From JAWLHA01 sp041690535 (GTDB lineage: Bacteria; Pseudomonadota; Gammaproteobacteria; Thiohalomonadales; Thiohalomonadaceae), in the NCBI GenBank assembly GCA_041690535.1, contig JAWLHA010000061.1, positions 1-24,019 on the forward strand: DNA of 24,019 nt. Direction: 5' to 3'. This document shows, piece by piece, positions 15,244 through 23,909 of this stretch. The notes below the pieces were generated by a model. It was not told the DNA's origin and searched no databases. It worked only from the letters and a program-made list of their open reading frames with translations. Both the position numbers and the translations under genes were made by a program. Positions within the stretch are counted from its first letter, which is position 1, and each line of letters opens with the position of its first letter.

Positions 15244-18200
15244 CTAGGCTCCACTGCCCGCCAGCAGCTGGCCGAACTCCCTCGCGGTGAGGGGCACCCC
15301 GTAGAGAAATCCCTGGGCCAGATCCGCCTTGTGGGCCCGAACCAGATCCGCCTCCTCCGGGCTCTCCACCCCCACGGCCACCACCTTGATCCCAAGTTCG
15401 TGGGCCAGGGCCACAATGCCGTCCAGCAGGGCCCGCCGGGACGGCTCCGTGGCGGCGCTGCGCACCAGTTGGCTATCGATCTTCACCCGGTCCGTGGCCA
15501 GCTCGGTCAGCCCCGACAGGGGGGCGTAACCCCGCTCGAAATTGGCCAGGCACAGGTGCACACCCGCATCGCGCAGCGCTCGCAGCGCGGTAAGCGGCAC
15601 GTCGGAGAACCAGCCATCCCCCCCGTGGAAGTCCGCAACCAGCCACTCCCCCGGGATCGACTCCTCGCGCAGCACGGCGATGATCCCGCAGCCCTCCACG
15701 GTTCGACACTGACGCAGCGAGAGGTTGACCGTTAATTGAAAATCCGCACAGCGCCTGCGCCAGCGCCGCAGTTGCCCGCAAGCCCGCCGCAACAGCCACT
15801 CCCCAGCCGCTTGCATGAGCGGACTCGCCTCCAGCGCGGCAAGGAAGTCCCTCGGTTCGAGCAGCCCACGCTCGGGGTGGGCCCAGCGCAGCAGCGCCTC
15901 GGCGCCGGTGAGCCGGCCGGAGTGAACGTCCACGATGGGCTGGTAGACCACCCGCAACTCCCCCTTCTCCAGCGCGCGGCGCAGCTCCGCCTCCATGGAG
16001 AGGTGCTGCCTTGCACTGGCGTCCGCCTCCGGAGAGAAGAAGCGGAAGGTGTTGCGACCGCTCTTCTTGGCCGCGTACATGGCCGAATCGGCGCTCTTCA
16101 GCAAGGCCTCCGGCGTGAGCCCATCGTCCGGGTAGCGGGCGATCCCCACGCTGGCCGAGAGGGCAACCTGCACGCTGTCGATGCGCAGGGGCTTGGCCAG
16201 CCGCTCAAGCAGATGGCGCGAAACCAGCTCCGGGGCGAGCGGATCTCCCAAATCGCCCAGCAGCACCACAAACTCGTCCCCCCCGTAGCGGGCGACGGTG
16301 TCGGCCTCCCTCACGCAGGTGCGAAGACGATGGGCGGTGATCCGCAGCACCTGGTCACCCACCTCATGACCGTAACGATCATTGGCCTCCTTGAAGCGAT
16401 CCAGATCCACGAACAACACGACCGCGCCCCGCCCTTCGCGCTGCACGCGGGCCAGGGTGGTGTTCAGCCGATCAAACAGCAGGGAACGGTTGGGCAGCCC
16501 GGTGAGGGCGTCGTGGTTGGCACGGTAGACGATGCGACGCTCCATCTCCTTGCGTTGGGTGATATCGCGAAAGAGGGCGACGTAGCGGCTGTGGTTGCCC
16601 CACTCGTCCCGGACCACAACCACCGACAGCCACTCGGGATAGACCTCGCCGCTTTTGCGGCGATTCCAGATCTCCCCCTCCCAGTGGCCGGTCCGGTAAA
16701 TGGCCTCCCACATGGCGCCGTAGAAGGCCGCATCGTGCCAACCGGAGCTGAATACCCTGGGATTCCTGCCGATCACCTCCTCGGATGCGTAGCCGGTAAT
16801 GCGGCTCAATGCCGGATTGACCGCCTCGATGCGATTGTGCGCATCGGTCACCATGATCCCCTCATCCGCCGCCTGGAAGACGGTGGACGCCAGCTCATAG
16901 AAGTCCCGGGCCCGGCGCACTACGAGCGCCCGCCCAAGCCGGGCGGCCACTTCATCCAGCAATCGACCCGGCTCGGCGGCCGGCGGGTGGAGGTCTCCCT
17001 CGGCCCCTGTCGGGGCGAACACCTCCACCACCCCCTCGGGCTTGCCCTGCACCCAAATATCACTTCTTGCCAGCAGCCTGCCGGGTGCCGCAGGTGAGGA
17101 CTCGAAGCAGATATCCCGCAGCCGCACCCGTGCCACTCCCCCGCCCGAACAGAGCGCACGCGGCAATACCTGGACCACGCTCCATACCGTCTCGACGGTC
17201 GAGCTCTCCTGCTCCAGAGCTGTGGAGATGGAGTAGAGACAGTCCAGCTCCGCCACCCGCCGCCGCAACTCCTCCTCATACCGGTGGCGCCCCGTCACAT
17301 CCGTCGCCACACCGGTCACCCCGGCCACCGTGCCGTTCGGCCCCCGCACCGGCTCCATGGAGATGTCGTAGTAGAAGGACTCGCCCCCGACGGCGATGCG
17401 AAACTCGCTCCGCATTCCAGTGCCGCTGTCGAGGACGGCCCGCTTCATCTCCTCCAGCCGCCCCCCCTCCTCCGGTCCGAACAGTTCCGGATCGCTCCTG
17501 CCAAGGATGTCCGAAGTGGAGTGATGCTTGCTGTTGAACACCCAGGTGTAGCGCAACGCGCGATCCTGCATGAACACCACAATGGGCGAGTTGCGGATGA
17601 CCATGCCGAACCGCTCCTCGCTCTCCTTCAGCGCTTGCTGCGCCGCCCTGATTGCGGTCAGATCCAGAAAGGAGAACAGCGCGAAATCGTGATCGGACAC
17701 GCTCCGGCCGAACAGCACCGGAATCTGCACTCCATCCTTGCGGACGACAGCGAGCTCACCCACCCCCCGGGGTAGGGGGCCCCCCAGAAGCGTAGCGAGG
17801 GGTTGCCCCACGGCCGCTTCCCTCGGCATCCCAACCAGCCGTTCGGCCTCCCCATTGAGGTCCAGGACGCGCGGCTCCTCCCCCCCGGTGGCCACAACCA
17901 GCGCCAGCCCCTTCGGGGCCGACTCGAACAGCCGCTTCAGCGGTTCGCCCGGTCGCCCCGCCACCGCGCTGAGCCACTCCAGTTGCACAATGGTCCCGGG
18001 CCGGGTCCCCGCTGCAGGGTCGGCCCCCATCCTCCGGATCTGAAAGGGGCGCCCTTCCACCACCGCGGTGGCGTGTTCATCGCCCGGTGTCGTCCCGGCC
18101 AACCCCAGCGCCTGCCAGTAGGGTTGGCCGATCACCTGTGCCGGCGCTTGCCCGACCAACTCATAAAAGGCCCGATTGGCGCGCACCAGGATGCCCTCGG

Positions 18201-18477
18201 CATCGTGGGTCAGCACCGGCAGCGAAATCCGGTCCACCAGTTCGGCCCACTGTCGGGCGTTCTCCTCCAGCTCGCCGATGCGCTGCATAAGGTGGCGTCG
18301 TTGCCGATGGGTGAGCGCGATACAGAAGAGCGTCAGGGCGGCCAGGGCAAGCAATCCAGGCAGAGCGTCAAGTCCCCCGGAAAGGGGCGCGACTTCGGAG
18401 TAGAGAAACAGCTCACCTGCCAGCTCTGCACTCAGCAGAACCGTCGCGACCACCACCAGCATTTCGAGTTGCCCCAT
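15244..18477 (-). CDS. Membrane PAS/GAF-GGDEF-EAL protein with a degenerate EAL domain
   Basis: A 1077-aa protein with two N-terminal hydrophobic segments (about 5-25 and 38-56) and PAS-like modules at about 70-170, 175-280 and 283-400. A GAF-like region (405-520) and another PAS (523-642) precede GGDEF and EAL. The cyclase motif GGDEF (732-736) and I-site READ (R723/D726) are intact. The EAL domain keeps E860, N918 and K999. However, the LEVTE motif has become WLVADFHGGDGW (945-956), the metal-binding DDFGTG pair is A978/N979 (LANFERGYAP), and AEGVET is AVGVES (E to V1035). It is therefore predicted to be a diguanylate cyclase with an inactive, perhaps c-di-GMP- or partner-binding, EAL domain. 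A purine-rich AGAAGGGG abuts the ATG. Its PAS3, PAS4 and GGDEF resemble those of the downstream paralogue. Confidence 0.93.
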   Translation of the reverse strand: MGQLEMLVVVATVLLSAELAGELFLYSEVAPLSGGLDALPGLLALAALTLFCIALTHRQRRHLMQRIGELEENARQWAELVDRISLPVLTHDAEGILVRANRAFYELVGQAPAQVIGQPYWQALGLAGTTPGDEHATAVVEGRPFQIRRMGADPAAGTRPGTIVQLEWLSAVAGRPGEPLKRLFESAPKGLALVVATGGEEPRVLDLNGEAERLVGMPREAAVGQPLATLLGGPLPRGVGELAVVRKDGVQIPVLFGRSVSDHDFALFSFLDLTAIRAAQQALKESEERFGMVIRNSPIVVFMQDRALRYTWVFNSKHHSTSDILGRSDPELFGPEEGGRLEEMKRAVLDSGTGMRSEFRIAVGGESFYYDISMEPVRGPNGTVAGVTGVATDVTGRHRYEEELRRRVAELDCLYSISTALEQESSTVETVWSVVQVLPRALCSGGGVARVRLRDICFESSPAAPGRLLARSDIWVQGKPEGVVEVFAPTGAEGDLHPPAAEPGRLLDEVAARLGRALVVRRARDFYELASTVFQAADEGIMVTDAHNRIEAVNPALSRITGYASEEVIGRNPRVFSSGWHDAAFYGAMWEAIYRTGHWEGEIWNRRKSGEVYPEWLSVVVVRDEWGNHSRYVALFRDITQRKEMERRIVYRANHDALTGLPNRSLLFDRLNTTLARVQREGRGAVVLFVDLDRFKEANDRYGHEVGDQVLRITAHRLRTCVREADTVARYGGDEFVVLLGDLGDPLAPELVSRHLLERLAKPLRIDSVQVALSASVGIARYPDDGLTPEALLKSADSAMYAAKKSGRNTFRFFSPEADASARQHLSMEAELRRALEKGELRVVYQPIVDVHSGRLTGAEALLRWAHPERGLLEPRDFLAALEASPLMQAAGEWLLRRACGQLRRWRRRCADFQLTVNLSLRQCRTVEGCGIIAVLREESIPGEWLVADFHGGDGWFSDVPLTALRALRDAGVHLCLANFERGYAPLSGLTELATDRVKIDSQLVRSAATEPSRRALLDGIVALAHELGIKVVAVGVESPEEADLVRAHKADLAQGFLYGVPLTAREFGQLLAGSGA

Positions 18478-18497
18478 CCCCTTCTCACCGAGCCTCC

Positions 18498-18509
18498 GCC
18501 GACGTCGGC
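18498..18509. promoter_or_regulatory. 12-bp perfect palindrome between two GGDEF-EAL genes
   Basis: GCCGACGTCGGC is a perfect palindrome lying 21 nt upstream of the middle GGDEF-EAL gene, within the 141-nt gap after the first gene. It could be a dimeric regulator site, suggesting the middle gene has its own promoter. On the minus strand a TAGACA (rather like a -35 box) lies upstream, but no good -10 box follows. Confidence 0.3.
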
Positions 18510-18618
18510 TTAAAGGGTAGTTGGCCGTTGTCTACTCCTTTGTAGGCGTTTGTTGGCGATGCATGTGAGAGATCCCCTACAGGCGCCGTTGCGATGGCGA
18601 TCAGCGGCGATTGCCGGG

Positions 18619-21447
18619 TCAGTGTATCTCCCGCCCCTTGGTGAACATGCGGGAGATATCCTCGGCAGTGGTGGGGCGGGCGAAGAGGAAGCCCTGGATT
18701 TCGTCGCAGCCGTTGGCCTTGAGAAAGGCAAGCTGTTGCTGGGTCTCCACCCCTTCGGCGATCACCCGCAGATGAAGGGTGTGGGCCATGGCGATGATGG
18801 TGGTGGCGATCACGCTGTCGTTGGTGTCGCCCGGGATGTCCTGCACGAAGGATTGGTCGATCTTCAGCTTGTCGATGGCGAACCGCTTCAGATAGCTGAG
18901 GGAGGAGTAGCCGGTGCCGAAGTCGTCGATGGAGATTTTGATCCCCATCTGATTGAATTCCCGCAGGGTGGAAACCAGTGGTTCGGCATTTTCCATCAGC
19001 ACCGTTTCGGTCAGCTCCAGCTCCAACTGGTCCGGCCGGCAGCCCGTCTCGTCAAGAATACTCGAGACCAGCTTGGCGAGGTTCTTCTGCCGCAACTGAT
19101 GACCCGAGAGATTCACCGCCACACGGAAATCGCTGTTGCGCTCCATATCCCACTTCTTCGCCTGCAGACAGGCCGTTCGCAGCACCCACTCGCCCACGGC
19201 GGTAATGAGCCCACTCTCTTCCGCCACCGGGATAAAGGTGGAAGGCGGTACATCGCCGTACTCGGGACTGCGCCAGCGGGCGAGCGCCTCCACGCCCACA
19301 ATGCGATCGCTGCCCACATCCATCTGGGGTTGGTAGACCAACTGCAGACTGTCCCGCTCGATGGCCTTGCGCAGGCTGTCCTCCAGGGCCACCCGTTCGC
19401 GAAAGCGGGTGCTCATCTCGGCGGTGTAGAACTGATAGTTGTTCCGCCCCATCTCCTTGGCGCGATACATGGCCGTATCGGCATTTCGAATGAGCGACTC
19501 CGGGTCGGAGGCATCCTCGGGGTAAAGGGCAATGCCGATGCTGCCGGTGATGTGGAACTCATGCCCCTCCACCACCAGCGGCGGTTGCAGTCCCTCGAGG
19601 ATCTTCTGCGCCACCACCCGGGCGTTTTTCGCTTCGCCCAATTCCGGCAACACCACCGTGAACTCATCGCCCCCCATGCGCGCGACGGTGTCCGCTTCGC
19701 GCACGCTGTGCCTTAGCCGGTCGGCGATGCCGATGAGCACCTTGTCCCCCATGCTGTGGCCGAGGGTGTCATTGATGTTCTTGAACTTGTCGAGGTCGAT
19801 GAACATGAGCGCCACCTTGTTGTGCTCACGCTTGGCCTGGGCCAGGGCCAGGCGCAGATGGTCGGCAAACAGGTGGCGATTGGGCAGCCGCGTCAGCGCA
19901 TCGTAGTAGGCGAGGTGATGAAGCCGTTCACGCATCTGGTCACGGGCGCTGATATCGGAGTAGATCCCGATGTAGTTGGTGATCTGCCCCGTCTCGTCGC
20001 GCATGGCGGTAATGGTGAGCCATTCGGGATAGTTCGCACCACTCTTGTGGCGGTTCCAGATCTCGCCCTGCCACAATCCGCTCTCACGAATGCTGCGCCA
20101 CATCTGCTCGTAAAAGCCGGCGTCCTGCATCTCCGAACGGATGATGGCGGGGGTACGCCCGAGGACTTCCGCTTCGGTGTAGCCGGTGGCACTCAGGAAC
20201 GCGGGATTGGCCGCCACGATCAACCCCTTGTCGTCGGTGATGAGTATCCCTTCGGGAGTGGTCTCGATCACCTGGCCGGCCAGCCGCAACCGCTTCTCCG
20301 ACTCGCGCCGGTCGCTGATGTCGCGAAAGGCGAGCACCGTGCCGACCAACTCATCCTCGCCCTGCAGCACGGCGCAGGTGAACTCGATGGGGAACTGTGT
20401 CCCGTCCTTGCGCCAGAACTGTTCCTGATCGGAGTAACGACTGAGCTCGTCGCCCAGCGGCTGACAGGAGGGACACTCTTTGAGAGGGTAGGCGGTCCCG
20501 TCGGGGCGGGTGTGATGGGCCAGGAGGTGAAACGGTTTTCCAATCACCTCCTGCTCCTCGTAGCCGAGCATCCGCAGCGCCGCGGGATTGGCAAAGCTGG
20601 CCCGTCCCTGACGGTCGAGCCCGACGATGCCCTCCCCCGTGGTCTCCAGGATCCGCTCGTTGCGCCGCCCCAGCCGACGCACCTCCGCGAGCGAACGCTG
20701 CAGGCTGGCAAGGGCCGAACGGAGCTTGTCCTGAGTCTCGAAATTGAAGATCCGCAACAGATTGGCCACGGCCACGACCGCCACCATTGCAATCACCATG
20801 CGGAAGTACTGCACCGGGAATCCGAACGAGGCCAGCCAGTTACCCTCGTTCAGGACGCTGGCCGGATAGAACCCGGCGGAAGGGACCACCAGTCCGGTCA
20901 CCACGCTGTAGAGGATGAAAGCACCGCCCGCTGCTCGGAAGGAGCCGCGTACCCGCAGGTGTTCGAGAGAGGTGCGCTCCACCCGGTAGTACCAGAGCAG
21001 GCCAATCCCGGTCAGCAGCGCCCCGGGGAACCCCAGCAGATATCTGGACCAGATCTCCAGGGCCAGACGTGGCATCTCGCTCACCGCCAGCCCCATCAGG
21101 AGCCCCCCCACAAGGGGCAGATAGATCCAGCGCCCCAAACCAGCCCCCACCCGGTGCGCCCGCCCTTGCGACTGCCCGGCGCATGTACGCACCAGACGCC
21201 GACCGAACTCCAGCAGGAACAGAAAGGAGACCGTCGACACGAGAAGCCGCGCCCCCTCCCAGCGGAGATCGGCACTGACCTGCCCCCACAGCCGCATCCA
21301 TGTCCCGAGGCCGTGGACCAGCCCGAAGGCGCCGAGCAACCAAAGCATCGCCGCCAAGTCGAAGGTGCTCTCTCGCTTGGGCTGGAAGAGGACGATAACC
21401 CCGAGGATGACAAAGGCGAGCCCGTAAAGGAGCAGGATGATATCCAT
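18619..21447 (-). CDS. Multi-spanning membrane PAS-PAS-GGDEF-EAL c-di-GMP signalling protein
   Basis: A 942-aa protein. The first 235 residues hold about seven hydrophobic segments (near 2-21, 31-50, 66-86, 106-122, 134-153, 174-191 and 212-231), an integral-membrane sensor I cannot assign to a named family. A short coiled coil (235-265) leads into PAS1 (about 265-380, with a Cys-containing insertion near ECPSC) and PAS2 (390-500). GGDEF (510-680) has an intact motif (592-596) and I-site READ (R583/D586). EAL (690-940) has E720, N779, E811, D841/D842 (IDDFGTGYSS), K862 and E898, so phosphodiesterase activity is likely. It is the first of the three tandem genes. A possible promoter lies at 21508-21537, and a repeat element separates it from the divergent ABC-F gene. 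Confidence 0.94.
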   Translation of the reverse strand: MDIILLLYGLAFVILGVIVLFQPKRESTFDLAAMLWLLGAFGLVHGLGTWMRLWGQVSADLRWEGARLLVSTVSFLFLLEFGRRLVRTCAGQSQGRAHRVGAGLGRWIYLPLVGGLLMGLAVSEMPRLALEIWSRYLLGFPGALLTGIGLLWYYRVERTSLEHLRVRGSFRAAGGAFILYSVVTGLVVPSAGFYPASVLNEGNWLASFGFPVQYFRMVIAMVAVVAVANLLRIFNFETQDKLRSALASLQRSLAEVRRLGRRNERILETTGEGIVGLDRQGRASFANPAALRMLGYEEQEVIGKPFHLLAHHTRPDGTAYPLKECPSCQPLGDELSRYSDQEQFWRKDGTQFPIEFTCAVLQGEDELVGTVLAFRDISDRRESEKRLRLAGQVIETTPEGILITDDKGLIVAANPAFLSATGYTEAEVLGRTPAIIRSEMQDAGFYEQMWRSIRESGLWQGEIWNRHKSGANYPEWLTITAMRDETGQITNYIGIYSDISARDQMRERLHHLAYYDALTRLPNRHLFADHLRLALAQAKREHNKVALMFIDLDKFKNINDTLGHSMGDKVLIGIADRLRHSVREADTVARMGGDEFTVVLPELGEAKNARVVAQKILEGLQPPLVVEGHEFHITGSIGIALYPEDASDPESLIRNADTAMYRAKEMGRNNYQFYTAEMSTRFRERVALEDSLRKAIERDSLQLVYQPQMDVGSDRIVGVEALARWRSPEYGDVPPSTFIPVAEESGLITAVGEWVLRTACLQAKKWDMERNSDFRVAVNLSGHQLRQKNLAKLVSSILDETGCRPDQLELELTETVLMENAEPLVSTLREFNQMGIKISIDDFGTGYSSLSYLKRFAIDKLKIDQSFVQDIPGDTNDSVIATTIIAMAHTLHLRVIAEGVETQQQLAFLKANGCDEIQGFLFARPTTAEDISRMFTKGREIH

Positions 21448-21507
21448 GGCGCAGCCTGTACTCGCAGCGCGTTGGCAGGCGGGATGCCGCCGGAACGCAG
21501 GTAGTCG

Positions 21508-21537
21508 ATTAGACCCCGCCTGCCCCCTGGCTGTTCA
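21508..21537 (-). promoter_or_regulatory. Candidate sigma-70 promoter for the c-di-GMP gene cluster
   Basis: On the minus strand TGAACA (21532-21537) lies 18 nt before TCTAAT (21508-21513), a weak -35/-10 pair. It would give a leader of about 50 nt to the ATG at 21447. The match to consensus is only partial. Confidence 0.25.
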
Positions 21538-21589
21538 GGGAACGAGGCCATCCCAAGCATAGTTCCCGCGGCAGAGCCGTGCTGTACCC

Positions 21590-21598
21590 CGACAGCGC
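21590..21598. repeat. 9-bp target-site duplication, left of repeat copy D
   Basis: CGACAGCGC directly precedes the element. The nine bases directly after it (21817-21825) are CGACAGCAC, so 8 of 9 match in direct orientation. The size and position agree exactly with the perfect duplication at copy B. Confidence 0.65.
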
Positions 21599-21816
21599 CA
21601 GGGCAAACGCATACTTACGTCACGGCCGTGCTGTGAGCGATGTAAGTCCTTGAAAGCAGGTGCGCTGTCAATACGTCCATGTACGCTCGACGGCCGCAGC
21701 CGCTCCGGGCATCCTGCCCTCCCGCGGCATAAGTGCGTCCTTGCACAAATCCATGCGGCCGTCGACCTGCTTTCAAGGACTCACATCGCTCTTGGGTAAG
21801 TATGCGTTTACCCTGC
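21599..21816 (+). mobile_element. MITE-like palindromic element, copy D (218 bp)
   Basis: It has the same element and orientation as 2735-3002. The left end CAGGGCAAACGCATACTTAC (21599-21618) is the complement of GTAAGTATGCGTTTACCCTG (21796-21815) with one mismatch. The second-tier arms around AGCGATGTAAGTCCTTGAAA (21636-21655) pair with the region starting at CCTGCTTTCAAGGACT (21766-21781). The inner arms CTCGACGGCCGC and GCGGCCGTCGAC are also kept. It lacks the extra 50 bp of copy B but keeps the central segment missing from copy A. It lies between the divergent GGDEF-EAL and ABC-F genes, so it separates their promoters. Confidence 0.85.
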
Positions 21817-21825
21817 CGACAGCAC
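21817..21825. repeat. 9-bp target-site duplication, right of repeat copy D
   Basis: CGACAGCAC directly follows the element and matches 21590-21598 at 8 of 9 positions. Confidence 0.65.
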
Positions 21826-21854
21826 CCGGGGAGGGAGGGGCGCGAGGCGGGTTA

Positions 21855-21925
21855 CGAGGGATGGCGTGCGCTGCGCGCACATCTGGTTCAATGAGATAAC
21901 CGAGCGCAGCGAGCACACTCCCTCG
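21855..21925. repeat. Imperfect REP-like hairpin upstream of the ABC-F gene
   Basis: CGAGGGA (21855-21861) pairs with TCCCTCG (21919-21925), and GCTGCG (21870-21875) with CGCAGC (21905-21910). A separate compact hairpin, GTGCGC-TGC-GCGCAC, sits at 21866-21880. These alternative stems occupy the space between repeat copy D and the ABC-F start and may be an older dispersed repeat. Confidence 0.35.
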
Positions 21926-21985
21926 CATTTCGTCTCCAGAATCTCCTTTTCTTTGCCTCCCCCGTACCTGATAAACTCCGACGCC

Positions 21986-23878
21986 ATGCTGAACCTCACC
22001 AACCTCACACTCCGCCGCGGTCCCAAGGTGCTTCTCCAGGGCGCCGAACTCACCGTCCACCGCGGGCAAAAGATTGGCATAACCGGTGGCAACGGAACCG
22101 GAAAATCCACCCTGCTCGCCCTGGTGCGGGGGGAGCTGGAGCCGGACGCCGGCGAGTTCACCCTCCCACCGGCTCTGGTGATCGCCCACGTGGCCCAGGA
22201 GACCCCGGCGACGCCCACCCCCGCTCTGGAATACGTGTTGGCGGGGGACGAGGAACTGGCGGGGATTCGGGCCGAGCTGGCCACCGCAGAGCGGGACGCC
22301 GATGGGGTCCGACAGGCCGTGCTCCACGCCCGGCTGGAGGCCATCGGCGGCTATTCGGCCGAGGCGCGCGCGGCGCGGCTGATGCACGGTCTTGGCTTCA
22401 GCAGCTCCGAGCTGTCGCAACCCGTCAGTGCCTTCTCCGGCGGCTGGCGCATGCGCCTCAATCTCGCCCGAGCCCTCATGTGCCGCTCCGATCTGCTGCT
22501 GCTGGACGAACCCACCAACCATCTCGACCTGGACGCGGTGTTCTGGCTGGAGGAGTGGCTGCGAGGGTACCCGGGGACGCTGCTGCTCATCTCCCACGAC
22601 CGGGAGTTCCTGGATCGGGTGGTGGAGGGCATCGTGCACCTCGAGCGCCAGAGCCTCACCCTGTACCCGGGCAACTACTCCCAGTTCGAGGTGCGCCGGG
22701 CCGAACGGCTGGCCCAGCAGCAGGCGGCCCATGAGAAGCAGGAGCGGGAGGTGGCCCACATCCGCCGCTTCGTGGAGCGCTTCCGGGCCAAGGCCACCAA
22801 GGCCCGCCAGGCCCAAAGCCGCCTCAAACAGCTGGCCCGCATGGAGCTCATCGCCCCGGCCCACGTGGACTCGCCCTTTCACTTCGAATTCCGCCCGCCC
22901 GAGAAGCTGCCCGATCCGCTGCTCACCCTGGAGAGGGTCTCGGGCGGCTATAGCGAGGCGGCGGTGTTCAACGGGGCCGGGCTCAGCCTGCGGGCGGGCA
23001 GCCGCCTCGGCCTGGTCGGCCCCAACGGCGCCGGCAAATCGACTCTGATCAAAATCCTCGCCCAGGAACTCGCCCCCTTGGCCGGGCAGAGCTTTCGGGC
23101 GCCGGATCTGAAGGTGGGCTACTTCGCCCAGCACCAGTTGGAGCAGTTGGACCCCGAAGCGAGTGCTTTGCTTCACATGCGCCGGCTCGACCCACTCGCC
23201 CCCGAACAGGCATTGCGCGATTTTCTCGGTGGGTTCGGTTTCTGCGGGGATGAGGCACTACGCCCGGTGGCCCCCTTCTCCGGCGGGGAGAAGGCCCGAC
23301 TGGTACTGGCCCTGGTGGTCTATCAGCGCCCCAACCTGCTGCTGCTGGACGAACCCACCAACCACCTCGACCTGGACATGCGCCACGCCCTTACGCTGGC
23401 CCTTCAGGACTATGAGGGGGCCCTGGTGCTGGTCTCCCACGATCGTCACCTGCTGGCCAGCGTCACCGACGAACTGCTGCTGGTGGCCGAGGGGAAGGTC
23501 CTCCCCTTCGACGGCGACCTCGAGGACTATCGCCGCTGGCTCGCCGAACGGCGCAGCCGCGAAGAGGAGGGGGGGGCTGCCGAGCCCGTCGCCCACGGCG
23601 CCGCTGCCCGCAAGGAGAAAAAACGGCTGGAGGCGGAGCGACGCCAGCGCCTGCAGCCCCTGCGCAAGGCGCTGGAGAAGCTTGAGAAAGAGATGGACGG
23701 CCTCAATCGGGACAAGGCGGCGGTGGAACAGCGACTCGCCGACCCGGGCATTTACGAGGCGGCAGGCAAGGATGAGCTCAGACAACTCCTCCTCGACCAG
23801 GCCCGCATCGATCAGGCCCTCGCCATAGCCGAAGAGCGGTGGCTCGAACTCGGCGAGGAGCTGGAAGCGGCCTCCTGA
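21986..23878 (+). CDS. yheS: YheS-type ABC-F ATPase (ribosome-associated)
   Basis: A 630-aa cytoplasmic ABC-F protein with two ATPase domains and no membrane segments, matching the length of E. coli YheS (637 aa). Domain 1 has Walker A GGNGTGKST (34-42), signature SGGWR (151-155) and Walker B LLLLDEP (D174/E175). Domain 2 has GPNGAGKST (345-353), SGGEK (432-436) and D455/E456. Between them is the arm/linker (about 240-310) with the characteristic RFRAKATKARQAQSR and LIAPAHVDSPF. The C-terminal 80 residues form a charged coiled coil. ABC-F proteins bind the ribosomal E site and modulate translation; the exact duty of YheS is not settled. I place the start at the ATG at 21986 because it gives the family N-terminus. 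An in-frame ATG at 21866 would add 40 unrelated residues through a hairpin region. No clear ribosome site precedes it, and a TGATAA 12 nt upstream could be a -10 box with a very short leader. Confidence 0.95.
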   Translation: MLNLTNLTLRRGPKVLLQGAELTVHRGQKIGITGGNGTGKSTLLALVRGELEPDAGEFTLPPALVIAHVAQETPATPTPALEYVLAGDEELAGIRAELATAERDADGVRQAVLHARLEAIGGYSAEARAARLMHGLGFSSSELSQPVSAFSGGWRMRLNLARALMCRSDLLLLDEPTNHLDLDAVFWLEEWLRGYPGTLLLISHDREFLDRVVEGIVHLERQSLTLYPGNYSQFEVRRAERLAQQQAAHEKQEREVAHIRRFVERFRAKATKARQAQSRLKQLARMELIAPAHVDSPFHFEFRPPEKLPDPLLTLERVSGGYSEAAVFNGAGLSLRAGSRLGLVGPNGAGKSTLIKILAQELAPLAGQSFRAPDLKVGYFAQHQLEQLDPEASALLHMRRLDPLAPEQALRDFLGGFGFCGDEALRPVAPFSGGEKARLVLALVVYQRPNLLLLDEPTNHLDLDMRHALTLALQDYEGALVLVSHDRHLLASVTDELLLVAEGKVLPFDGDLEDYRRWLAERRSREEEGGAAEPVAHGAAARKEKKRLEAERRQRLQPLRKALEKLEKEMDGLNRDKAAVEQRLADPGIYEAAGKDELRQLLLDQARIDQALAIAEERWLELGEELEAAS

Positions 23879-23909
23879 TTCAAACGGTTGCTAGAGCGCC
23901 GAACAGATA

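Noticed and set aside
21660..21899. Small frames giving the recurring peptide CFQG(V/L)TSLLGKYAFTL at three repeat copies (also near 36-233 and 2822-3055)
   Set aside because: The shared peptide is simply the translation of the repeat's right arm. Each frame then runs into unrelated flanking sequence, so these are not a protein family.
12358..21985. A c-di-GMP riboswitch controlling the GGDEF-EAL genes
   Set aside because: I looked in the leaders at 15140-15243, 18478-18618 and 21448-21598 and recognised no GEMM-like conserved core.
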